NCBI GenBank assembly: GCA_900770895.1
Contig: CAAGMF010000009.1
Coordinates: 1 to 15,595 of the forward strand
Reading direction: 5' to 3'
Length of the DNA stretch: 15,595 nt
From: an uncultured Mitsuokella sp.
GTDB taxonomy: Bacteria; Bacillota; Negativicutes; Selenomonadales; Selenomonadaceae
The notes under the pieces are model-generated. The model had not been told where the DNA came from and searched no databases. It saw nothing but the letters and a program-made list of their open reading frames with translations. This document shows, piece after piece, positions 1-6,460 of this stretch (its first letter is position 1; each line of letters begins with the position of its first letter). A program made the translations under genes and the position numbers.

Positions 1-296
1 AGCGGCTGCGTATTCGCCAACAGGCTGGAACCTGTCGGGGAGTAGCGTACATGACCAATCGCTATATACTGGTGGTCCATATGCGGCACCTGATGACGGA
101 ACACCTCATTCACGAGCCCCATGCCGCGTGTGACGTCCATCCAGGCGCCATCGGTCACTGCGATGCCGGTGCTCTCCTGACCGCGATGCTGCAGAGCATA
201 CAGGCCCAGATATGTCAACGTCGACACATCCTCGGTATGCGAGTAGACACCGTATACGCCGCACTCCTCTTTCCATTTATTATTCAGTTCATTCAT
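1..296 (-). CDS. purF: Amidophosphoribosyltransferase, N-terminal part (cut by window edge)
   Basis: This is the first enzyme of de novo purine synthesis. It transfers the amide nitrogen of glutamine to PRPP to make 5-phosphoribosylamine in the cytoplasm. About 98 N-terminal residues are visible, covering part of the class II (Ntn) glutamine amidotransferase domain. The chain opens MNELNNKWKEECGVYGVYSH. The Cys in EECGVYG is residue 12, so an 11-residue propeptide would be removed to expose the catalytic N-terminal Cys, the same propeptide length as in Bacillus subtilis PurF. LQHRGQESTGIAV and the later GHVRYSPTGSS are further family motifs. The ATG at 296 lies downstream of an AGGAG stretch with rather long spacing (about 14 nt). 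It is the last visible gene of the purC-purE-purF unit, 29 nt after purE. The phosphoribosyltransferase domain and any [4Fe-4S] cysteines lie outside the window. Confidence 0.96.
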   Translation of the reverse strand, partial: MNELNNKWKEECGVYGVYSHTEDVSTLTYLGLYALQHRGQESTGIAVTDGAWMDVTRGMGLVNEVFRHQVPHMDHQYIAIGHVRYSPTGSSLLANTQP

Positions 297-325
297 CAGC
301 TATCTGTTCTCTCCTGTTCGCACGA

Positions 326-811
326 TCAGAGCTGGGCTTTCACCTTGGCGGCTTTCTTCTCGACGCCCTTGGCCATCTCAGCCCGATAGTCCTTCAGCTG
401 GGCCGCAAGCTTGGCATCACCGACGGCAAATATCTCGACCACCATGATGGCGGCGTTCTTCGCTCCGTCTATAGCCATAGTAGCCACTGGTATGCCCGAC
501 GGCATCTGCACGGTAGCCAGCAATGCATCCATCCCCTTCAGCGCTGTCGCATTGACCGGCACCCCGATGACCGGCAACGTCGTGTAGCTGGCGACGACGC
601 CGGCCAGATGTGCTGCTGCACCAGCACCGACGATGAAGGCTCCGATGCCCTGCTCCGGTGCCGAAGTAACAAATTCACGTACGCGGGCTGGCGTACGATG
701 GGCCGAAGCCACCTCTACCACCGGCTCGATGCCGAATTTCTTCAAGGTCTCTGCGGCTGGCTTCAAGACATTCCAGTCCGAGTCGCTGCCCATCAGAATA
801 GCTGCTTTCAT
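326..811 (-). CDS. purE: N5-carboxyaminoimidazole ribonucleotide mutase
   Basis: PurE class I converts N5-CAIR to CAIR in purine synthesis. The 161-residue length is typical of the bacterial mutase. Visible motifs are MGSDSDW (residues 7-13, the mononucleotide phosphate loop), SAHRTP (36-41, containing the conserved active-site His38), GAGAAAHLAGVVAS (62-75) and QMPSGIPVATMAID (about 102-115). The C-terminal end is Lys/Ala rich. The ATG at 811 has a strong GGGAGG ribosome site nine bases upstream. The N5-CAIR mutase form normally works with PurK, which is not in this window. The gene sits 88 nt downstream of purC with no terminator between them, so it is probably cotranscribed. Confidence 0.97.
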   Translation of the reverse strand: MKAAILMGSDSDWNVLKPAAETLKKFGIEPVVEVASAHRTPARVREFVTSAPEQGIGAFIVGAGAAAHLAGVVASYTTLPVIGVPVNATALKGMDALLATVQMPSGIPVATMAIDGAKNAAIMVVEIFAVGDAKLAAQLKDYRAEMAKGVEKKAAKVKAQL

Positions 812-899
812 CAGCGAATTCCTCCCAAAATCATATACCGTATCTCTGTAATATCCATCAGTCCCGCAGTTCCTGCGAAACTATTTTTCATCAAGTGGC

Positions 900-1772
900 T
901 CAGCCGATCTCCTTGCCGGTAAGCATGGTGTAGGCTTCGCGATACTTGGCAATCGTCTTATCGATGACATCCTGTGGCAGCTTGTAGTCCGAGTTCGGGT
1001 TGGCCTTGAGCCAATCACGCACGAACTGCTTGTCATACGACGGCTGCGACTGACCGACCTTATAGCCCTCAGCCGGCCAGAAGCGCGAGCTGTCCGGCGT
1101 CAGCACCTCATCGCCAAGGACGATGTTGCCTGCCTCATCGAGACCGAACTCCAGCTTCGTATCGGCGATGATGATGCCCTTCTGCTGCGCATAGTCCGCG
1201 CATTTCTTGTAGATAGCGATCGTATAGTCGCGTATCTTCTCTACGAGCTCGCGGCCGCGGCCCGGGAATGTCTTATCAACGAAGGCGGCACCTTCCTCGA
1301 GGGAAACGTTCTGATCATGGTCACCGAGCTCTGCTTTCGTGCTCGGGGTGAATATCGGCTCAGGGAGCTTCTGGCACTCCTGCAGTCCGGCCGGCAGCTT
1401 GATGCCGCATACCGTACCGTTCTCCTGATAGCTCTCCCAGCCGCTGCCAGTGATGTAGCCGCGCACGATGCATTCCATCGGTATCATATCCAGCTTCTGG
1501 CACTTCATGCTGCGCCCGGCGAACTCCGGCGTCTGAAAGAACTCCGGCATATCCTTCGTATCTACCGATATCATGTGATTCGGGATTATATCCTGCGTCA
1601 GATCGAACCAGAACTTCGACATCTGCGTGAGCACCGCGCCCTTGCCAGTAATCTCGTTCTTCAAAATGTGATCGAAAGCCGATATGCGGTCGGTCGCGAC
1701 CATTATTATGCTGTCCCCGGCATCATATACTTCGCGAACCTTGCCTGATTTGAACGGCTTATACTCTTTCAT
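900..1772 (-). CDS. purC: Phosphoribosylaminoimidazole-succinocarboxamide (SAICAR) synthase
   Basis: PurC joins aspartate to CAIR using ATP to form SAICAR. The chain has 290 residues, the longer form of the family (related in length to fungal ADE1) rather than the roughly 235-residue form common in many bacteria. Seen motifs are GKVREVYD (10-17), ATDRISAFDHIL (26-37), ECIVRGYITGSGW (100-112) and the signature STKAELGDHD (144-153). The C-terminal region contains WPAEGYKVG, typical of the long type. The ATG at 1772 is preceded by AGAGGAG with 10 nt spacing. It is the first gene of the unit, about 95 nt downstream of a strong promoter. The order purC-purE-purF differs from the purE-purC-purF order seen in many clostridia. 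Confidence 0.97.
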   Translation of the reverse strand: MKEYKPFKSGKVREVYDAGDSIIMVATDRISAFDHILKNEITGKGAVLTQMSKFWFDLTQDIIPNHMISVDTKDMPEFFQTPEFAGRSMKCQKLDMIPMECIVRGYITGSGWESYQENGTVCGIKLPAGLQECQKLPEPIFTPSTKAELGDHDQNVSLEEGAAFVDKTFPGRGRELVEKIRDYTIAIYKKCADYAQQKGIIIADTKLEFGLDEAGNIVLGDEVLTPDSSRFWPAEGYKVGQSQPSYDKQFVRDWLKANPNSDYKLPQDVIDKTIAKYREAYTMLTGKEIG

Positions 1773-1810
1773 CAGTAATCGTCTCCTCTGCAGATCGAAC
1801 CTATCGCACC

Positions 1811-1860
1811 GCGGCCATGAACCGCTGTCCCCCTGCCGGGATAATCTGATTTCCAGCAGG
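1811..1860 (-). promoter_or_regulatory. Possible structured 5' leader of purC
   Basis: The untranslated leader between the predicted start of transcription (about 1866) and purC holds two potential RNA hairpins. In transcript sense, CCTGCTGG (1860-1853) can pair with CCCGGCAGG (1840-1832), giving eight pairs with one G-U. A shorter GCGG/CCGC hairpin follows at 1825-1811. No U-run follows either, so they do not look like a terminator. I do not recognise a purine, ZTP or PRPP riboswitch core. The pairing is seen; any regulatory role is inference. Confidence 0.3.
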
Positions 1861-1872
1861 AACTACACATCT

Positions 1873-1901
1873 ATCATATCTGTATTTTTCGCCTCTGTCA
1901 A
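1873..1901 (-). promoter_or_regulatory. Sigma-A type promoter for purC-purE-purF
   Basis: Reading the minus strand, a perfect -35 TTGACA (1901-1896) is separated by exactly 17 bases from TATGAT (1878-1873), five of six matches to the -10 consensus. Transcription should begin near 1866, leaving a leader of about 94 nt before purC. This is one of the two strongest promoters in the window. It lies just downstream of the terminator of the preceding gene. Confidence 0.85.
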
Positions 1902-1909
1902 TAAAAAGC

Positions 1910-1921
1910 GGACACGTGTCC
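1910..1921. repeat. Perfect 12-bp palindrome upstream of the pur promoter
   Basis: GGACACGTGTCC is a perfect palindrome ending nine bases upstream of the -35 hexamer of the pur promoter. Its position suits an operator or activator site, and it lies between the upstream terminator and the promoter. It does not resemble the Escherichia coli PurR site (ACGCAAACGTTTGCGT) or the Bacillus PurBox as I know them. Function is inferred from position only. Confidence 0.45.
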
Positions 1922-1935
1922 TTGCATTTTGTGAC

Positions 1936-1973
1936 AATAAAAAAGACGGCTCACCCGCAGGTAAGTCGTCTTT
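1936..1973 (-). terminator. Intrinsic terminator of the activase-fusion gene
   Basis: On the minus strand AAAGACGACT (1973-1964) pairs with AGCCGTCTTT (1951-1942), ten positions with one G-U, around a 12-nt loop. A run of T residues follows immediately (1944-1939). It lies 56 nt beyond the stop of the 1419-codon gene and before the pur promoter, so it separates the two units. Confidence 0.88.
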
Positions 1974-2028
1974 CCCTATTTTCAATTCATGAGTGGCAGA
2001 GTCCATGCCTCGGACCGGGCACCAGAGA

Positions 2029-5000
2029 TTATCTCGTGCTGCCTGCGTAGTTCTTGGCTGGCGCCATATCGCCGGCCGGACCGCGCTCCTTCGCCACGGA
2101 GAGCATGAGCTTCAGCCGGTTCAGCTGGTTGACCTCCGAGGAGCCGGCATCGCAGTCGATTGCCGTGATATTGGCCCCGCGGTATGCTTCGCGCAGCTCA
2201 TGCAGCACGCCCTTGCCCGTGATATGGTTCGGCAGGCAGCCGAATGGCTGCAGGCAGACCACGTTCGGTACGCCCTCGTCTATGAGCTTTACCATCTCTC
2301 CTGTCAGCAGCCAGCCCTCGCCCGCCATATTGCCGAGGCTGACATGGCGGTTGGCCTGCTCCGCTGTGCGGTATATGCTCTGCGGGGCGCGGAAATGCTT
2401 GCTCTTCGCCAGAGCCTTGCGCATCGGCGACCGGAAGAAATCGATGACCTTTATGAACAGGCGGCCATAGAAAGCATCCTTCTTCTTGCCCGCGAGCAAT
2501 TCATGCTTCGATATGGCATCGTGAGCGGAGTAGAGGAAGAAGTCCACGAACTCCGGCATTACGACCTCAGCGCCCTCATCCATGAGCACCTGCTCGATAT
2601 GATTGTTGGCCACTGGATGATACTCGACAAGTATCTCACCGACGATACCGACCTTCGGCTTCCATAGATTCTCATCAATCGGTATGTTGTCGAAATCATG
2701 GACGATTGCCTTCAGATTGCGGCGGAACTTCCAGATTGAGCCGTGATTGATTTCCTCTTTGCAGCGAGCCTGCCATTTCTGGTACATGGCTTCGGTAGCG
2801 CCCTTCTCGAGCTCATACGGCATCATGCGGTTGCGCACATTCATGAGCAGGTCGCCGTAGAGCGAGGCCTTGATCGCATCGATAAGCATCGGCCGGTTGA
2901 GCTCGAACGAATCCGTCTCCTCCGGCAGGCCGTGGCAGGCGAAGACTGCCACCTGGCCGAAGCCAGCGTATTTCAATGCCTGACGGAGCATGCTCATGTA
3001 ATTCGTCGCGCGGCAGGCACCGCAGGTCTGGAACAGGACGATGCTCGTATGGTCCGGGTCATATTTGCCCGACTTCAGCGCGGCCAGCAGCTGGCCGATG
3101 ACGACGATGGCCGGATAGCACATATCGTTGTTGACATAGCGCAGGCCGAGGTCGATGGCCTGCTTGTCCGGCATCGGCGGTATGACCATGTTATAGCCAT
3201 ATTTCGTGAGCGCAGCATGCAGCAGGTTGAAATGGATCGGTGACATCTGCGGAGCCAGTATGGTATTCGTAGCTTTGCAATCCGCCGTGAAGTGCGGCCG
3301 CTCGACAGGCTTCACCTCATGATAGGCCACGCGCTGACGGCGAGCCAATGCCGCCATGAGCGAGCGCAGGCGGATGCGGGCTGCGCCGAGATTCGACACC
3401 TCATCGAGCTTTATCATCGTGTAGATGCGGTCATGGGCCTCGAGGATATCGCGCACTTGTCCCGTCGTGATGGCATCGAGACCGCAGCCGAACGAGCTGA
3501 ACTGTATCAATGTCAGATTCGGATGCTCGGCCACGAACTGTGCGGCATGATAGAGGCGCGCATGATAGCTCCACTGATTGACGATATGGATCTGCTCAGT
3601 CTGCACCGGCATATGATAGACGGCATCCTCCGATATGATCGGCAGCTTGTAGGACTGTATCATATCCGGTATGCCATGATTGATCTCCGGATCGATATGG
3701 TAGGGACGTCCCACGAGCAGTATGGCCTGCTCGCCCGTGCGCTCGATGCGCTCCATGATGCGGGCACCGTAGTCACGCACGTCCTGCCGATAGTGGGCGA
3801 GCTCCTCATAAGCCTTGTCGACAGCAGCCTTGATCTCCGCTTTGCCGAGTCCCTCGCGCTGCCCGAGCTCCTCATAGAGGCGCTGCGCCATGCGTTTCTC
3901 ATCGTAGATGGGCAGGAACGGCTGGATGAAGTCGATATTCTTCTCGCGCAGGATATCCATATTGCCGCGGATATTCTCCGCGTAGGAGGCTACGATCGGA
4001 CAGTTGTAATGATTGGCCGACGGATGCTCCTCGTCCTGCATATTGTAGGGCTCGCAGGGATAGAATATCTTCGTCAGCCCTTTTTCGATCAGGTCCATGA
4101 TATGGCCATGCGCGAGCTTTGCCGGATAGCACAGCGAATCCGACGGCACCGTAGCCATGCCCTTGTAGTACATCTTCGCACTCGACTTGCCCGACAGCAC
4201 GACCTCATAGCCCAGCTCAGTAAAGAACGTGAACCAGAACGGATAGTCCTCGTACATATTCAGCGTGCGCGGTATGCCGATGCGGCCGCGTTTCGCGTTC
4301 TGCAGTGGTTCGTAGCCGAATACCCGCTTGTACTTGTACTGATAGATGTTCGGGACATCGCTGTCGTGCTTCACACCGCCGATGCCGCGCTCGCAGCGAT
4401 TGCCGGTGAAATACTTGCCGCCATCCGGGAATTTCTGCATCGTTATGAGGCACTTATTGCCACAGCCTTTGCAGCGATAGGAGCTCGATGTGACTGCGAA
4501 CTGCTCCAGATCCTCAGCCGACAATATGGACGAGTGAGCCGTCTCCGATGTCGCTGCCTCTTGCGCCAGGATAGCCGCACCATAGGCGCCCATGAGGCCG
4601 GCGATATCCGGCCGGATGACATCGCGTCCCAGCAGCTCTTCCATGCAGCGCAGCACCGCATCGTTGTAGAACGTGCCGCCCTGCACGACAATGTGGTCGC
4701 CGAGCGACGATACATCCTTGAGCTGCATGACCTTGAACAGGGCATTCTTTATGACCGAGAACGCGATGCCAGCCGATATATCGGCGACGCTGGCGCCCTC
4801 TTTCTGGGCCTGCTTCACCTTCGAATTCATGAAGACCGTGCAGCGCGTGCCGAGATCGACCGGCGCCTTCGACTCAAGCGCCTTCGCCGCGAACTCGCCC
4901 GGCGTCATATGCAGTCCCTCAGCAAAGTTCTGAATAAAGGAGCCGCAGCCGGCGGAGCAGGCTTCGTTCAGCGTGATATTGCCGATACTGCCATCCTTGA

Positions 5001-6288
5001 CGAAGAAGCATTTCATGTCCTGGCCGCCGATATCGAGCACGAAAGTGACCTCCGGGCAGAATTCCTGCGCCGCCCGCAGATGCGCAAATGTCTCGACCTC
5101 GCCGCCATCCGCATGAATGGCCGCCTTCACGATGGCCTCGCCATAGCCGGTCGTCATCGTACCGGCGATATAGGCCTTGGACGGTAGGACCTTGTAGAAA
5201 TCCTTCAGCTCCGATACGACCGTCTTCAGCGGTGAACCGTGATTGCTGCCGTAGGAGGTATAGAGGATTTCCTTATCCCGGCCGATGGCCGTGATCTTCG
5301 TCGTGGTCGATCCGGCATCGATGCCGAGGTATAGCGGTCCCTCGTATGTCTCGAGCTGGCCGCGCTTCACCTTGTCGCGCTCATGGCGAGTCTTGAACGC
5401 CTCATAGTCCGCCTTATCCTTGAACAGCACGAAATCCGCCTTGCGCGTCTCGCTCGCAGCGGCCTTCTCCGCCCGTTCGATGCACTGCTCCAGCTGATGC
5501 GTATCTATGGTCTGAGCCTCATCCGAGAGCGCCGCTCCCATCGCCACAAAATAATTGCCGTATTCCACATCGACGACATGGTCATCGTCAAGCTCCAGCG
5601 TAGCGATGAAACGCTTCTTGAGTTCCGACAGGAAGTGCAACGGCCCGCCGAGGAACGCTACCTTGCCGCTGATGGGACGTCCCTGTGCCAGATTGCCGAT
5701 CGTCTGGTTGACGACTGCCTGGAATATGGACAGCGCAATATCCGGCTTGCTGGCGCCATCATTCATGAGCGCCTGGATATCCGTCTTGGCGAAGACCCCG
5801 CAGCGCGAAGCAATCGTATAAATCTGCTTGCCCTTCGCTGCGAGCGCATTGAGCCCCGGCGCATCCGTCGAGAGCAGCGAAGCCATATGATCGATGAACG
5901 AGCCCGTACCGCCGGCACAGACACCATTCATGCGCTGCTCCGGTGCCGCACCGAAATATGTGATCTTCGCATCCTCACCGCCGAGCTCCACGACCGTATC
6001 CGTCTGCGGTATGAGCGCCTTGACCGCCGAAGCACAGGCAATGACCTCCTGCACGAAAGGCAGGCCGATGCGCTGGGCGATGCCCATGCCGGCCGAACCG
6101 GTCAGCGCAAAAGAAAACTTCTGCTCGCCCACGACACTCTTCAGACTGGTAAGGTTCTCCTCGAGCGCTTTCCCAATCTCCGAGAAATGCCGGGCATAGT
6201 TCTTGAATACGATATTCTTCTCATGGTCCATGACTACGAGCTTGATCGTCGTCGAACCAACATCAATACCTACATTGAGGGATTTCAT
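2029..6288 (-). CDS. Giant acyl-CoA dehydratase activase-related protein: two BadF/HgdC ATPase domains fused to DUF2229/HgdB-like region
   Basis: This 1419-residue protein has two complete HgdC/BadF-type activase domains in tandem. Domain 1 (about 4-255) has GIDVGSTTIK (7-16), ELGGEDAK (101-108), Cys124 in VCAGGTG and Cys163 in SRCGVF. Domain 2 (about 319-575) has GIDAGSTTTK (322-331), DIGGQDMK (419-426), Cys444 and Cys448 in ACSAGCG, and Cys483 in TRCTVF. A cysteine cluster follows (606, 609, 613, 632). Next comes a DUF2229-like region starting GIPRTLNMYEDYPFW (671-685), then a long C-terminal half with recurring cysteines: SLCYP (720), FGCGLD (935), DMCYP (1057), QTCGACR (1089, 1092) and PFGCLPNHI (1351). 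In classical HgdC a [4Fe-4S] cluster is held by two cysteines from each of two subunits; here one chain could supply both halves. Such ATPases drive low-potential electron transfer to dehydratases or reductases. The substrate is unknown and no dehydratase genes adjoin. The ATG at 6288 follows GGTGGTG. It is cytoplasmic, with no signal peptide. Confidence 0.9.
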   Translation of the reverse strand: MKSLNVGIDVGSTTIKLVVMDHEKNIVFKNYARHFSEIGKALEENLTSLKSVVGEQKFSFALTGSAGMGIAQRIGLPFVQEVIACASAVKALIPQTDTVVELGGEDAKITYFGAAPEQRMNGVCAGGTGSFIDHMASLLSTDAPGLNALAAKGKQIYTIASRCGVFAKTDIQALMNDGASKPDIALSIFQAVVNQTIGNLAQGRPISGKVAFLGGPLHFLSELKKRFIATLELDDDHVVDVEYGNYFVAMGAALSDEAQTIDTHQLEQCIERAEKAAASETRKADFVLFKDKADYEAFKTRHERDKVKRGQLETYEGPLYLGIDAGSTTTKITAIGRDKEILYTSYGSNHGSPLKTVVSELKDFYKVLPSKAYIAGTMTTGYGEAIVKAAIHADGGEVETFAHLRAAQEFCPEVTFVLDIGGQDMKCFFVKDGSIGNITLNEACSAGCGSFIQNFAEGLHMTPGEFAAKALESKAPVDLGTRCTVFMNSKVKQAQKEGASVADISAGIAFSVIKNALFKVMQLKDVSSLGDHIVVQGGTFYNDAVLRCMEELLGRDVIRPDIAGLMGAYGAAILAQEAATSETAHSSILSAEDLEQFAVTSSSYRCKGCGNKCLITMQKFPDGGKYFTGNRCERGIGGVKHDSDVPNIYQYKYKRVFGYEPLQNAKRGRIGIPRTLNMYEDYPFWFTFFTELGYEVVLSGKSSAKMYYKGMATVPSDSLCYPAKLAHGHIMDLIEKGLTKIFYPCEPYNMQDEEHPSANHYNCPIVASYAENIRGNMDILREKNIDFIQPFLPIYDEKRMAQRLYEELGQREGLGKAEIKAAVDKAYEELAHYRQDVRDYGARIMERIERTGEQAILLVGRPYHIDPEINHGIPDMIQSYKLPIISEDAVYHMPVQTEQIHIVNQWSYHARLYHAAQFVAEHPNLTLIQFSSFGCGLDAITTGQVRDILEAHDRIYTMIKLDEVSNLGAARIRLRSLMAALARRQRVAYHEVKPVERPHFTADCKATNTILAPQMSPIHFNLLHAALTKYGYNMVIPPMPDKQAIDLGLRYVNNDMCYPAIVVIGQLLAALKSGKYDPDHTSIVLFQTCGACRATNYMSMLRQALKYAGFGQVAVFACHGLPEETDSFELNRPMLIDAIKASLYGDLLMNVRNRMMPYELEKGATEAMYQKWQARCKEEINHGSIWKFRRNLKAIVHDFDNIPIDENLWKPKVGIVGEILVEYHPVANNHIEQVLMDEGAEVVMPEFVDFFLYSAHDAISKHELLAGKKKDAFYGRLFIKVIDFFRSPMRKALAKSKHFRAPQSIYRTAEQANRHVSLGNMAGEGWLLTGEMVKLIDEGVPNVVCLQPFGCLPNHITGKGVLHELREAYRGANITAIDCDAGSSEVNQLNRLKLMLSVAKERGPAGDMAPAKNYAGSTR

Positions 6289-6345
6289 AATTTCACCACC
6301 ATGTTTTACGTAGAATAATGAGAGCCTTCTTCAGGCCTACACTCT

Positions 6346-6374
6346 ATGATAACGCAAAAACAAGGGGGATGCAA
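6346..6374 (-). promoter_or_regulatory. Probable promoter of the activase-fusion gene
   Basis: On the minus strand TTGCAT (6374-6369) and TATCAT (6351-6346) are spaced by 17 bases. The -10 matches five of six consensus positions, the -35 only three. Transcription would start near 6339, about 50 nt ahead of the ATG at 6288. It lies directly downstream of the chemoreceptor terminator, so the gene is probably transcribed alone. Confidence 0.6.
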
Positions 6375-6395
6375 GTTCCGGCCATGACCTGCTGC

Positions 6396-6433
6396 AACAA
6401 AAGAGAGGCTGTCGCCCTGGGCAACAGCCTCTC
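6396..6433 (-). terminator. Intrinsic terminator of the chemoreceptor gene
   Basis: On the minus strand GAGAGGCTGT (6433-6424) pairs perfectly with ACAGCCTCTC (6412-6403) around an 11-nt loop. TTTTGTTG follows. It lies 27 nt beyond the stop codon of the methyl-accepting chemotaxis gene. The other strand has no matching T-run, so it acts in one direction. Confidence 0.88.
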
Positions 6434-6434
6434 C

Positions 6435-6454
6435 ATATGTCAGAATATGTCAGA
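6435..6454. repeat. Perfect 10-bp tandem duplication
   Basis: ATATGTCAGA occurs twice in immediate succession (6435-6444 and 6445-6454) between the chemoreceptor stop codon and its terminator. It looks like a simple replication-slippage duplication in the 3' untranslated region. No function is suggested. Confidence 0.8.
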
Positions 6455-6460
6455 CAGGAA

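Noticed and set aside
812..899. Terminator or promoter between purC and purE
   Set aside because: Only a 5-bp hairpin (CGCAG-GAA-CTGCG in transcript sense) is present, without a T-run, and no promoter pair was convincing; read-through is more likely.
1773..1866. Guanine, ZTP or PRPP riboswitch ahead of purC
   Set aside because: I looked for the conserved core segments of these classes and did not find them; only simple hairpins are visible.
3292..5187. A 631-codon open frame on the plus strand, opposite the activase-fusion gene
   Set aside because: It is fully antisense to a gene with clear family motifs, its product is rich in Arg, Leu and His with no recognisable domain, and it has no convincing ribosome site. 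Long open frames on the opposite strand are expected from the codon bias of a GC-rich gene.
5383..6318. A 311-codon plus-strand open frame opposite the N-terminal activase domain
   Set aside because: Same reasoning: it mirrors the codon structure of the real minus-strand gene and encodes an Arg/Leu-rich sequence without motifs.
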